Of a DNA stretch of 64,000 nt, positions 1 through 7,699 are shown piece after piece. Source of the DNA: Nitrobacter sp051912485 (GTDB taxonomy: Bacteria > Pseudomonadota > Alphaproteobacteria > Rhizobiales > Xanthobacteraceae); the NCBI RefSeq assembly GCF_051912485.1, contig NZ_CP196822.1:2976001-3040000 (forward strand), written 5' to 3'. Each line of letters opens with the position of its first letter. The first letter of the stretch is position 1. The notes beneath the pieces are model-generated. The model made no database searches, was not told the DNA's origin, and saw nothing but the letters and a program-made list of their open reading frames with translations. A program made the translations under genes and the position numbers.

Positions 1-2
1 AT

Positions 3-321
3 TGGAAGACGACAACATTCACCGCTGGATTGCGCTCCGACGGTCTGATCGCTCCGCTTGTTCTGGACGGCCCCATGGATGGCGACGCTTTCCTGGCCTA
101 TGTCGAACAATGACTCGCCCCATCGCTGCGGCCGGGCGACACCGTCATCATGGACAACTTGCCAGCTCACAAGGTCCATGGCGTTCGAGAGGCCATTCAG
201 GCGGCCGGCTGCCGCGCGCACCATGCCAGATCTCTGGCAAGCAATCGCCAGCGCTCTCAAACACTTCTCACCCGATGAATGTCAAAATTATCTCGCCGCC
301 GCCGGATACGACGCAACCTGA
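3..321 (+). pseudogene. IS630-family transposase remnant (C-terminal part)
   Basis: Frame 3 reads RSDGLIAPLVLDGPMDGDAF, the segment before the second catalytic Asp of IS630 transposases, then hits an in-frame TGA at 111-113. It resumes with GDTVIMDNLPAHKVHGVREA (the MDN-LxxHK catalytic motif). The typical C-terminus (DLWQAI...CQNYLAAAGYDAT) follows in frame 1, ending at the TGA at 319-321. About 30 residues normally found between these blocks, including the PxxNPIE region with the last acidic residue, are missing. With a nonsense codon, an internal deletion and a frame change, it is a dead relic; its 5' part lies outside the window. Confidence 0.8.
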
Positions 322-334
322 TCGGAAAATGCTC

Positions 335-1611
335 TAGCAGTTTGCTGAAAAAGCCAAAATTGACCGCTTCGATGATCCTCGGAACGCCTCATCGCGATGA
401 TGTGTATTCGGCGGCGCGTTGCAGTCGTTGTCGTCCTGGCGACGACGCGGTTATGCCGTGACCAGTTTGGGAACGCGGATCAGGTTATAGGCGATCAAGT
501 TGAGCATGAAGTCGGCGGCAACGCGGCAAATGCCACGATGTTTGGTCCTGCGCATCGTGCCGTGCTGCTTGCCCCAGCCGAAGATGCATTCGATCATCGC
601 CCGGCGCGTCTGCGACATGCCATAGCCCTGATGGCGCGTGGTCCGTGCGTCGATAGCGCTCCGGCGGCGCCTGCCGGTCTTGCCCATGCCATTGTTCTGC
701 GTCACATGCGGTGTGACGTCGATGGCGCGAAGATTGGCCACATGATCGGCCGTGTCATAAGCCTTGTCCGCACCGGCGGTAATGCGGCGACCCGCTTTCC
801 TGCCTTCGGCCTCGAGCATTATCTCCGCGGCGCGGCGCTCGGCGGTGCCGCTCGCGTGCGTGACGATGCCGGCCACGGCCAGCCCATGCCGGTTCTCCAT
901 GGTGACGTGGCCCATGTAGCAGAGCCTGGCCTCGCGTCCGGCCGCCTTGCGGTAGAGCCGGCTGTCGGGATCGCTCGTGCTGACATGGGTGTCGTTCTTG
1001 CGCGTCTGACCGTGGAAGTTCGTGCCGTCGTCGCCATCGCGGCCATCCTTGGGACGAAAGCTCTTCTGTGACGCCCAGGCCTCGATCAACGTGCCGTCCA
1101 CCGAGAAGTGCTCGTCCGAGAGCAGCGGCTCGACCTGAGGGTGTTTCAAAAGCCTGGTCATGAACTTCGTGAACACATCGCCGTTCTGCAGCCGCTCGCG
1201 GTTCTTCGTGAAGCTGGTCGGGTTCCAGACCGGATGGTCCGGCGACAGCCCCACGAACCAGCGATACAATAGATTGTAGTCCAACTGCTCCATCAATTGG
1301 CGCTCCGAGCGAATGCCGTAGAGCACCTGCAGAAGTAGCGCGCTGAGCAATTGCTCCGGCGCGATCGAGGGGCGCCCTTCACTTGAATAGAGCCTGGCAA
1401 AGCTACGGTTCAACTCGCCCAGCACATCACGGACCAGCGCCCGGATCTTCCTCAGCGGATGGTTCGGCGGCACCCGCGCCTCCGGCGAGATGTACGAAAA
1501 CAACCCGCCCTGATCCACAAAGGCTCCGCGCATCCCAACCTCCACCGATTCACGATGAAAATCGAATCAGCAAACTCTCGCACGCGCGAGCGGTTTTTCA
1601 GCAGACTGCTA
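335..1611 (-). mobile_element. IS5-family insertion sequence, copy 1
   Basis: The element is about 1277 bp with near-perfect terminal inverted repeats: left TAGCAGTTTGCTGAAAAA (335-352) and right TTTTTCAGCAGACTGCTA (1594-1611), one mismatch. The tetranucleotide CTAG lies at both edges (334-337 and 1609-1612), matching the CTAR target preference known for IS5-type elements. It carries a single transposase gene on the minus strand. It sits directly after an IS630 relic and close to a tRNA-Met gene. Its length matches the related element at 55748-57023 to within one base, although the two transposases are clearly diverged. Confidence 0.85.
451..1533 (-). CDS. IS5-family transposase
   Basis: This 360-residue protein is the DDE transposase of the surrounding IS element. 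The N-terminal DUF772-type segment (GRPSIAPEQLL...RSERQLMEQL) is followed by the catalytic domain, with the first Asp in the HFSVDGTLIEAW motif and the later GADKAYDTADHV and C-terminal IECIFGWGKQ blocks typical of the family. I chose the ATG at 1533 because a GGAGG lies five bases upstream; a GTG 12 bases earlier overlaps that ribosome-binding site. There are no stops or frameshifts, so it looks active. It is a diverged relative of the transposase at 55860-56939. Confidence 0.88.
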   Translation of the reverse strand: MRGAFVDQGGLFSYISPEARVPPNHPLRKIRALVRDVLGELNRSFARLYSSEGRPSIAPEQLLSALLLQVLYGIRSERQLMEQLDYNLLYRWFVGLSPDHPVWNPTSFTKNRERLQNGDVFTKFMTRLLKHPQVEPLLSDEHFSVDGTLIEAWASQKSFRPKDGRDGDDGTNFHGQTRKNDTHVSTSDPDSRLYRKAAGREARLCYMGHVTMENRHGLAVAGIVTHASGTAERRAAEIMLEAEGRKAGRRITAGADKAYDTADHVANLRAIDVTPHVTQNNGMGKTGRRRRSAIDARTTRHQGYGMSQTRRAMIECIFGWGKQHGTMRRTKHRGICRVAADFMLNLIAYNLIRVPKLVTA

Positions 1612-1612
1612 G

Positions 1613-1902
1613 ATGACGCCAGGGCGATTTTGAGGTTTATCCCGCTGACGACTTCACAATCGAATGCTTGAGGTTCACGCTTGTGGCTGCGGTCGATTCC
1701 TTGGAGGCACCGCATGGAGCCATTCGCAACTTGAGGGGATTTAGAATCACGATCGCTACATCGAAGGATTCGAATGCTGGGCCCAACTCAAGGATTAGAC
1801 GGCTGTCTCCCCCAGCGCAGCGCTACCGATGTGCTACGTGCCCCCGCCGAACCCGCGCAATCCGGCTGGCGACAATCAAGCGATTGATTCAATAGAGCTT
1901 TC
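1613..1902. other. Intergenic stretch, no gene recognised
   Basis: About 290 bases lie between the IS5 element and the tRNA-Met gene. Only short open frames without homology signals or ribosome-binding sites are present. It may be flank degraded by earlier transposition; I see no promoter or RNA structure I can support. Confidence 0.4.
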
Positions 1903-1979
1903 TGGTAGCGAGAGAGGGACTCGAACCCCCGACCCCAGGATTATGATTCCCGTGCTCTAACCAGCTGAGCTACCTCGCC
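1903..1979 (-). tRNA. tRNA-Met (anticodon CAT)
   Basis: Read on the minus strand, a 77-base cloverleaf begins GGCGAGGTAGCTCAG and ends with an encoded CCA. The acceptor stem is GGCGAGG/TCTCGCT with G-U pairs at both ends. The anticodon stem CGGGA/TCCTG encloses the loop ATCATAA, giving anticodon CAT, and the T-arm has the TTCGAGT loop. The D-arm and first pair fit an elongator tRNA rather than the initiator. A CAT anticodon can also be tRNA-Ile2 after lysidine modification, but the sequence resembles alphaproteobacterial elongator Met. Its 3' end faces the IS elements. Confidence 0.92.
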
Positions 1980-2088
1980 ACGGCATTCATGGTCGGCCGA
2001 AGCCGTGTGAACGCGCGGCATATAAAAAGCCGCTCGTGGGCCTGTCAAGCAAAGCCGCCGGATATATCAGCTTATTGCTGGATGGTGC

Positions 2089-2436
2089 TTATTTTGGCCG
2101 TATGGTGGGGTCGCCGCCGGGACTGCCGGGAGGGGGGATAACTGGCGTATTGCCGCCTTCCGGGGTAGGCGCGCGGATTTCGGGATCGACGCCCGCAGGC
2201 GGGCACAGCACGCCGTCGGATTTTGCCAGCTTGTCGCCAAGCTGCTGCCTGCCCTCGCCCGTCGTCGTTGCATTCGGCGCGGTCGCATCGTGAGGGGCGC
2301 AGCTGGCCGAGTTCGGAACAGGAGTAGGCGCCGCCGTCCCGGCAGGCGGAGTGGCCCGCGGCGGCGGAGCCTGCGCAAGAGCGGTATCCGCGAACGCAAC
2401 AACCGCGATCAATAAGGACGTGATCTTCCTTCGCAT
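2089..2436 (-). CDS. Small exported proline-rich protein, unknown function
   Basis: The 115-residue product begins MRRKITSLLIAVVAFADTAL followed by AQA, a clear signal peptide with a probable cleavage site near residue 24. The mature part is short and rich in Pro, Ala and Thr, with two cysteines (CAPHD and LCPPAGVDPE) and no domain I recognise. The start at 2436 was preferred over an upstream in-frame start because the signal peptide begins there. It follows pmtA by 50 bases on the same strand, so it may be the last gene of the mnmA-pmtA transcript. It is probably periplasmic. Confidence 0.6.
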   Translation of the reverse strand: MRRKITSLLIAVVAFADTALAQAPPPRATPPAGTAAPTPVPNSASCAPHDATAPNATTTGEGRQQLGDKLAKSDGVLCPPAGVDPEIRAPTPEGGNTPVIPPPGSPGGDPTIRPK

Positions 2437-2486
2437 GGTAGGGCAACGAACGGCCGCAGCGGATGTTCCGCAGGGAACCGGCGCCA

Positions 2487-3125
2487 TCAGGATTTGCGAT
2501 AGCGGATCAGCGAGAAGTGGCCCATCGGCGGCATCGGGCGATGCTCGAAAAGCGTGACGCCGCCGTGCTTCGCAGCCCAGTCCACGAGACGCTGCCACGG
2601 AAATTCGGGACGCCAGCCGAGCCGGCGGGCCAGCGGCGCAAATGCCAGTTCAAACAGACGGCGGGGTCCGCGCTCGGCGCCGATATGATTGACCAGAATC
2701 AGTTCACCGCCCGGCTTCAGCACGCGGACAAAATCATCGAGCGTCGCTTCGGGATCCGGCACCGCGGTGATGACAAATTGCGCCACCACCGCATCGAAAA
2801 ACGAATCCGCGAACGCAAGATGTTTGGCGTCCATCACCGCCAGCGTTTCGACGTTGGTAAGATTGAGTGAACGCACCCGCTGCTGCGCCTTGCGCAGCAT
2901 CGGTTCGGAAATATCGACGCCATAAAGTTTCGTGGTGGACGCATAATCCGCAAGCGACAGTCCGGTGCCGACGCCGACGTCAAGGATACGCCCACCGATC
3001 GTGTCGGCGACAGCGATCGTGGATTGACGGCCGGGATCGAATACCTTGCCGAACACGAAATCATAAATCGGCGCCCAGCGGCCATAAGCCTTGGCAACGC
3101 CTGCGCGGTCGATGTCGTTGCCCAT
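2487..3125 (-). CDS. pmtA: Phosphatidylethanolamine N-methyltransferase (PmtA type)
   Basis: A 212-residue class I SAM-dependent methyltransferase. Motif I is ILDVGVGTGLSL near residue 45, followed by the acidic residue in LYGVDIS, the post-I block VMDAKHLAFADSFFDAVV and the LKPGGELILVNHI strand. The start YGRWAPIYDFVFGKVFDPGR is characteristic of the Rhodobacter/Bradyrhizobium PmtA family, which methylates phosphatidylethanolamine towards phosphatidylcholine at the inner membrane. The ATG at 3125 was chosen because the upstream extension overlaps mnmA and lacks similarity. It lies 22 bases after the mnmA stop, so co-transcription is likely. Substrate preference (first or later methylations) cannot be read from sequence. 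Confidence 0.82.
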   Translation of the reverse strand: MGNDIDRAGVAKAYGRWAPIYDFVFGKVFDPGRQSTIAVADTIGGRILDVGVGTGLSLADYASTTKLYGVDISEPMLRKAQQRVRSLNLTNVETLAVMDAKHLAFADSFFDAVVAQFVITAVPDPEATLDDFVRVLKPGGELILVNHIGAERGPRRLFELAFAPLARRLGWRPEFPWQRLVDWAAKHGGVTLFEHRPMPPMGHFSLIRYRKS

Positions 3126-3147
3126 GCCCCCCGCGTGCCCCGAACGT

Positions 3148-4362
3148 CTACCCGCGCAATTCGGCGGCGACGGGCTGCGCGGGCGCGCCATTCTGCGCTG
3201 CCGCTTCATTTGCGCGCTTCGCCATGGCGCGCGCGATGAATCCGCCGCCGAGAACCCGCGCCTGCCCTTCCGGTCCGTCGTAGAAGACACAGGCTTGACC
3301 GGGCGATACGCCCTCCTCGCCGGCCACGAGTTCAATCTCATAGCGGCCATCTACAGCACGCAGCCACGCCGGCTGGGGCTTGCGTGTCGAACGAACCCGT
3401 ACGAACAGCTCAAGTCCCGCGCCAACAGCGCGATCGAGTGCGCCGTCACCGATCCAGTTCACGTCGCGCAGAACGATAAGATGCATCTTCAGCGCTTCGC
3501 GCGGCCCGACAACTACGCGTCGGTTAGCAGCATCGAGACTCAAGACGTAAAGCGGCGCTCCGGAGGCAATGCCGAGACCACGGCGCTGCCCAACGGTGAA
3601 ATGCACGATGCCCTCGTGATGGCCGATGACATGCCCGTCGAGATGGACGATGTCGCCGGGCTCCATCGCGTTCGGCTTCAGCTGGCTGATGATATCGGTG
3701 TAGCGACCGGTCGGAACGAAACAGATATCCTGGCTGTCATGCTTGTCGGCAACCGATAAATCGAAGCGCCGCGCCAGTTCGCGGGTCTGCGGCTTGGTCA
3801 TGTCGCCGAGCGGAAAGCGCAGAAAATCGAGTTGCTCGCGCGTGGTCGCGAACAGGAAGTAGCTCTGGTCGCGATCCGTATCCGCCGCGCAGAGCAGCGC
3901 ACGCGATCCGCCCGCCAGACGGCGGGAGGCGACGTAATGACCGGTCGCTAGCGCTGTCGCGCCAAGCTCGCGCGCGGTCGCCAAAAGATCCCGGAACTTG
4001 ACCAGACGGTTGCACTCAATACAGGGCACCGGCGTTTCGCCCGACGCATAGCTGTCAGCGAAATTCTCGATCACGGTTTCGCGGAAGCGGCTTTCATAGT
4101 CCAGCACGTAGTGCGGAATGCCGAGGCGTTCGGCGACATTGCGGGCGTCATGAATGTCCTGACCGGCGCAGCAGGCTCCCTTGCGATGGGTCGCAGCACC
4201 ATGATCGTAAAGTTGCAGAGTTATTCCGACGACATCGTAACCTTCAGACTTCAACAGCGCGGCCGTCACCGACGAGTCGACACCGCCCGACATGGCGACC
4301 ACGACCCGCGTATCCTGAGGACGGCCTTCCAGATCCAGACTGTTGAGCATTGATCCCGTCAT
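3148..4362 (-). CDS. mnmA: tRNA-specific 2-thiouridylase MnmA
   Basis: This 404-residue enzyme thiolates U34 of the tRNAs for Lys, Glu and Gln in the cytoplasm. The ATP-pyrophosphatase P-loop is SGGVDSSV (about residues 25-32). The catalytic cysteine pair appears as PCIECNRLVKF and, further on, the DSQDICFVPTG segment. The central domain has YTVGQRRGLG-type residues (FTVGQRRGLGIASG), and the C-terminal beta-barrel ends CVFYD. Length is slightly above the E. coli enzyme (368), mostly at the C-terminus. The ATG at 4362 has a GAGG upstream. It is divergent from the flagellar cluster and heads a likely mnmA-pmtA operon. Confidence 0.95.
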   Translation of the reverse strand: MTGSMLNSLDLEGRPQDTRVVVAMSGGVDSSVTAALLKSEGYDVVGITLQLYDHGAATHRKGACCAGQDIHDARNVAERLGIPHYVLDYESRFRETVIENFADSYASGETPVPCIECNRLVKFRDLLATARELGATALATGHYVASRRLAGGSRALLCAADTDRDQSYFLFATTREQLDFLRFPLGDMTKPQTRELARRFDLSVADKHDSQDICFVPTGRYTDIISQLKPNAMEPGDIVHLDGHVIGHHEGIVHFTVGQRRGLGIASGAPLYVLSLDAANRRVVVGPREALKMHLIVLRDVNWIGDGALDRAVGAGLELFVRVRSTRKPQPAWLRAVDGRYEIELVAGEEGVSPGQACVFYDGPEGQARVLGGGFIARAMAKRANEAAAQNGAPAQPVAAELRG

Positions 4363-4630
4363 TCATGAGACCTCGCAAGGTCACGCGTGCCTTGCGGATC
4401 GGAGACTTTCGCGGTGTTCGGAAGCGGGTTTTCGCTCCGTCGGGCCGACTGAAAGACCACCCTTTAATATAGGCCGTATTCCTGCGAGGCAATCACGGCC
4501 GGATGACGGCGACCCATTGACGGCAAATCTTGCCGCCGGGCAGAAAGCAAGCAGCCGAAGTCGCTGTGCCTGCCGCCGCATAATCCATATAACTAATTGA
4601 ATATGTTGATTATCTTCTCAATCTGGATGA

Positions 4631-4646
4631 TGGCCCGGTCCTTGCT
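4631..4646 (+). promoter_or_regulatory. Sigma-54 promoter of fliK-flgD
   Basis: TGGCCCG-N4-TTGCT is a close match to the sigma-54 consensus (TGGCACG-N4-TTGCW), with the invariant GG at 4632-4633 and GC at 4644-4645, spaced as required. It lies 34 bases before the proposed fliK start. The cluster encodes its own sigma-54 activator, FlbD, at its far end. Middle and late flagellar genes of alphaproteobacteria are commonly sigma-54/FlbD dependent. Confidence 0.78.
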
Positions 4647-4680
4647 GTTCATTTAGCAACCCTATCGCGAGAGGTTGCCT

Positions 4681-6333
4681 GTGTTTAGCGTGACATCAGA
4701 AACCGCCACCAGCGTGTCGCTCCCGAACGTGCGGCAGAGGTCGGGGCGGGACGATCCGTCGACGGGCGATACGTTTGAATCCCTGGTCGATATCAACGCA
4801 CAGGCCTCGCAGGCTTCAACCGTGCAGGCGTCGAATTCGTCCGATCAGCACGATATGCGCCCTGACCGGCTTCCCGGCGCCTCCCGTCCGGATCGCACCA
4901 TGCCGGCCGACGACAACGCACAGACGCGCGGCTCCGAGGCGTCATCCGCCCGGCCGACGCAGACCAATTCGGCGGCAGGACCGGGCACCGGCATTCAGAA
5001 GCCCGCTGCGGGTACAGACACATCGAACGCCACACACCACCATCGGGCCAAACACGAGAGCACCGACGTCGCCTCGACGAAAGACGGTTCTGACCCCAAG
5101 CTGATGGCCTCGGACGTCACAACGGCGGACCCGACCGCCGCACCGCAACCCGTCACAATACCGCTTGCGGTTGCCGTTCCGGTCACGCCCCCCGTCGCGG
5201 CCACGCTATCGGCAACCACCGTGCCTACCGCAGCCGCAGCCGCCGATTCGGCGACCGCATCAACCGGAGTTGCTGAGGTGTTGTCGGCCCAAGCGGTTTC
5301 CGCAACTCACGTCACGCCCGCGGACACCAGTTCCAATCCGGCCATCGCCGCCGATACCACGGCGACTACGGCGGCAATCGTCCAGGGGGCGACAGTCCCG
5401 CCTGATACCCTAAAGGCCGCACAAACAACCGCCATGCAGACCAGCGATGCCTTGGCGGCTGTCGTCGCCGCAGCCACACCGCCCTCCACGAAGGCGACCG
5501 CAAAGACGCCGGACAACGCGCAGCCGGGCAAGACGGCAGCATCGGCCATGACCGGATTGCAGCCCGGACCGATAGCCTCGGACGTAACAGCAACGTCCGC
5601 CGCATCCGGCAATCCCGTCGCGCCGCACGACGCCACTCCCGGCGATCACAAGCACGATGCCGTCGCCACCGACAGCACAAAGACCACCGCGTCCGATACC
5701 GGTACGCTTGCAACGCAACCGGGTGCCGCAGCGCCGCAGCATTCCGCGCAGGCGACCGACGCAGCGGTCCCGCAACAACAACCGGGGCAGCCCGACAGCG
5801 GCCAGGCGCAGAACATCAACAGCGCCCTTTCGCAGCCGCAGGTACAATCGACCGCCGCGACGACGCCGGTGACACCGCAGTACAATGTCGCGATCGCAGC
5901 CGGCGCGGCGGTACCGCTGAATGGACTCGCGGTCCAGATCGCGGTCACCGCCCTGAGCGGCAAGAGTCGCTTCGAAATTCGGCTCGATCCGGCTGATCTC
6001 GGCCGCATCGATGTCCGTCTCGACGTCGATCGCCAGGGCCGGGTCACGTCCCATCTGACGGTCGAGAAGCCGGAAACCCTTGCAATGCTGCGACAGGATG
6101 CGCCGCAGCTCCAGCGCGCGCTGCAGGACGCGGGCCTGAAGACCGGCGACGGCGGTCTGCAATTCAGCCTGCGCGATCAGTCCTCACAGGGCCAGACCGC
6201 GCGCGACGATACCGGCCGCAACGCGCAGCGCGTGATCGTGACCGAAGAGGACAACATCGTTCCCGTGGCGACTGCCGGGCGAACCTATGGCCGCATGCTC
6301 GGATCGAGCAGCGGTCTCGACATCAGGGTTTAA
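4681..6333 (+). CDS. fliK: Flagellar hook-length control protein FliK
   Basis: A protein of 550 residues with a long low-complexity first part rich in Ala, Thr, Pro and Gln (to about residue 400) and a compact C-terminal Flg_hook domain: SRFEIRLDPADLGRIDVRLD, then TLAMLRQDAPQLQRALQDAG. In FliK proteins the disordered N-terminus acts as ruler and the C-terminus contacts FlhB to switch export specificity. Upstream, GAGAGG (4669-4674) is six bases from the GTG at 4681; a TTG at 4675 would abut the ribosome-binding site, so GTG is preferred. It is followed after 10 bases by flgD and preceded by a sigma-54 promoter. Confidence 0.88.
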   Translation: MFSVTSETATSVSLPNVRQRSGRDDPSTGDTFESLVDINAQASQASTVQASNSSDQHDMRPDRLPGASRPDRTMPADDNAQTRGSEASSARPTQTNSAAGPGTGIQKPAAGTDTSNATHHHRAKHESTDVASTKDGSDPKLMASDVTTADPTAAPQPVTIPLAVAVPVTPPVAATLSATTVPTAAAAADSATASTGVAEVLSAQAVSATHVTPADTSSNPAIAADTTATTAAIVQGATVPPDTLKAAQTTAMQTSDALAAVVAAATPPSTKATAKTPDNAQPGKTAASAMTGLQPGPIASDVTATSAASGNPVAPHDATPGDHKHDAVATDSTKTTASDTGTLATQPGAAAPQHSAQATDAAVPQQQPGQPDSGQAQNINSALSQPQVQSTAATTPVTPQYNVAIAAGAAVPLNGLAVQIAVTALSGKSRFEIRLDPADLGRIDVRLDVDRQGRVTSHLTVEKPETLAMLRQDAPQLQRALQDAGLKTGDGGLQFSLRDQSSQGQTARDDTGRNAQRVIVTEEDNIVPVATAGRTYGRMLGSSSGLDIRV

Positions 6334-6343
6334 GGAGACGGAG

Positions 6344-7036
6344 ATGACGACCTCAGTTGGTTCCGCGGTTCAGCAGGTGGTGTCGGGCACGACACAGCTG
6401 CCTGCTTCCTCCTCCTCAAGCTCATCGACGTCGACCGACGGCACGCTAGCTGGCAACTTCCAGACCTTCCTGACGCTGCTGACGACGCAATTGCAGAATC
6501 AAAACCCGCTCGATCCGCTGGACACCAATCAATTCACCCAGCAGCTCGTGCAGTTCGCCGGCGTCGAACAACAGTTAAAGACCAACGACCAGCTCACGAG
6601 CCTCGTCTCCCTGCAGCAGACCGCGCAGGCAACGCAGGCCCTGGATTTCGTCGGCAAGAATGCCGTTGTCGACGGCAGCACCGCCACCATGACCGACAAG
6701 GCGGCGACATGGCAGCTCAGCATCCCGACCGCCTCGACACTCACCGTCAACATCGCGAGCAGCACCGGTCAGAACGTCTTCTCGGGCTCCTACGGTGTCA
6801 ATGCCGGCGACAATCAGGTTTTCTCCTGGAACGGCCTCGGCAATGACGGCACACAATGGCCCGACGGCAAATACACGCTGACCGCGACAGCCGCCGATGC
6901 GTCCGGCAATCCAGTCACGGTCTCGACGCAGATTCAAGGCCAGGTGAATTCCGTTGATCTGACCCAGTCGCCGCCGCTGCTGTCGATCGGCGGGCAGACC
7001 TACACGATCAGCCAGATCAAGCGCATCGTGAACTGA
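6344..7036 (+). CDS. flgD: Flagellar hook assembly protein FlgD
   Basis: A 230-residue cap protein that promotes assembly of hook subunits at the growing tip. The N-terminal FlgD signature is clear: NFQTFLTLLTTQLQNQNPLD, then FTQQLVQFAGVEQQLKTN. The C-terminal part has the FLIG-like and tudor-like beta segments (VFSWNGLGNDGTQWPDGKYT). A GGAGACGGAG element precedes the ATG. It is 10 bases after fliK and almost certainly in the same sigma-54 transcript. The first 35 residues include a Ser-rich linker. Confidence 0.93.
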   Translation: MTTSVGSAVQQVVSGTTQLPASSSSSSSTSTDGTLAGNFQTFLTLLTTQLQNQNPLDPLDTNQFTQQLVQFAGVEQQLKTNDQLTSLVSLQQTAQATQALDFVGKNAVVDGSTATMTDKAATWQLSIPTASTLTVNIASSTGQNVFSGSYGVNAGDNQVFSWNGLGNDGTQWPDGKYTLTATAADASGNPVTVSTQIQGQVNSVDLTQSPPLLSIGGQTYTISQIKRIVN

Positions 7037-7172
7037 CCCAGCGCAGTTCGACGGCGTCGGCACCACACAGTCTTCCCGCTTATTAATATGACCGGTCCGC
7101 GCCACCCCAACGGCGGCGCGGTGCCGTTTCCGGAACGGCTATTCGAAGGAGAATCGTATTGAAGCCTTGGGC

Positions 7173-7187
7173 TTAGGCAAATTTTAA
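7173..7187. promoter_or_regulatory. Candidate CtrA box upstream of sciP
   Basis: TTAG-N7-TTAA differs by one base from the CtrA consensus TTAA-N7-TTAA and lies 57 bases before sciP. It is embedded in the dyad GGCTTA...TAAGCC (7170-7190). Autoregulation of the CtrA/SciP circuit would fit, but binding is inferred only from sequence. Confidence 0.45.
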
Positions 7188-7243
7188 GCCACGGGGCGTA
7201 GCTTCCTCGGTGAGTTCAGTGGTTGAGAGTTTGTGAGTACGCC

Positions 7244-7519
7244 ATGACAGAACCCCATCGCCCGAGGGTGAAATACGTCATCGGGCCCGACGGCAGCCCG
7301 TTAACGATCGCGGATCTGCCGGCACCCGGGACCAAACGGTGGGTGATCCGCCGTAAGGCCGAGGTCGTTGCTGCGGTACGTGGCGGACTGCTCTCCCTTG
7401 AGGAGGCTTGCAGCCGCTACACGCTGACCGTCGATGAATTTCTGTCGTGGCAGTTCTCGATCGACCAGCATGGCCTGGCCGGGCTGCGCACCACCCGTAT
7501 TCAGCAATATCGCCAGTAA
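7244..7519 (+). CDS. sciP: CtrA inhibitor SciP (DUF1153)
   Basis: This 91-residue helix-turn-helix protein matches the DUF1153/SciP family throughout: VKYVIGPDGSPLTIADLPAP at the N-terminus, then the DNA-binding helices RRKAEVVAAVRGGLLSLEEA and YTLTVDEFLSWQ. In Caulobacter SciP binds CtrA and certain promoters and restrains CtrA-activated transcription in G1. The ATG at 7244 matches the family N-terminus; a GTG seven codons upstream is less likely. It stands alone between flgD and fliF, with its own candidate CtrA box upstream and a strong terminator 34 bases downstream, so it appears monocistronic. Confidence 0.9.
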   Translation: MTEPHRPRVKYVIGPDGSPLTIADLPAPGTKRWVIRRKAEVVAAVRGGLLSLEEACSRYTLTVDEFLSWQFSIDQHGLAGLRTTRIQQYRQ

Positions 7520-7553
7520 GGCGCGCCTCTCACCAAATATTTCAGATTTTCAG

Positions 7554-7585
7554 AAAACCGGCCTTCTTTCAGAAGGCCGGTTTTT
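7554..7585 (+). terminator. Rho-independent terminator after sciP
   Basis: A perfect 14-bp stem (7554-7567 with 7571-7584, core ACCGGCCTTCT) closes a three-base loop and ends in a run of five T. It lies 34 bases after the sciP stop. The A-run on the other side could also make it work on the minus strand. Confidence 0.93.
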
Positions 7586-7611
7586 GCCGTTCAGCAATTT
7601 CGTCACGGGTC

Positions 7612-7629
7612 TTAACCGCCGTTAACCAT
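7612..7629. promoter_or_regulatory. Candidate CtrA-binding site upstream of fliF
   Basis: Two TTAA half-sites (7612-7615 and 7622-7625) sit 71-88 bases before the fliF start. The second reads TTAACCAT, the typical CtrA 8-mer. Spacing is N6 rather than the usual N7, so it may be a weak or variant site. Early flagellar operons (MS ring and switch) are classical CtrA targets in alphaproteobacteria. Confidence 0.45.
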
Positions 7630-7699
7630 ATCGAAACCATACCATAGGCAATATTTGCCGAGTCGGCTTGTCCATGGCCGAATCCGAGGGGCTGGTTCG

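Noticed and set aside
1668..1895. 75-codon open frame between the IS5 element and tRNA-Met
   Set aside because: Arg-rich, no domain, no ribosome-binding site; looks like a random frame.
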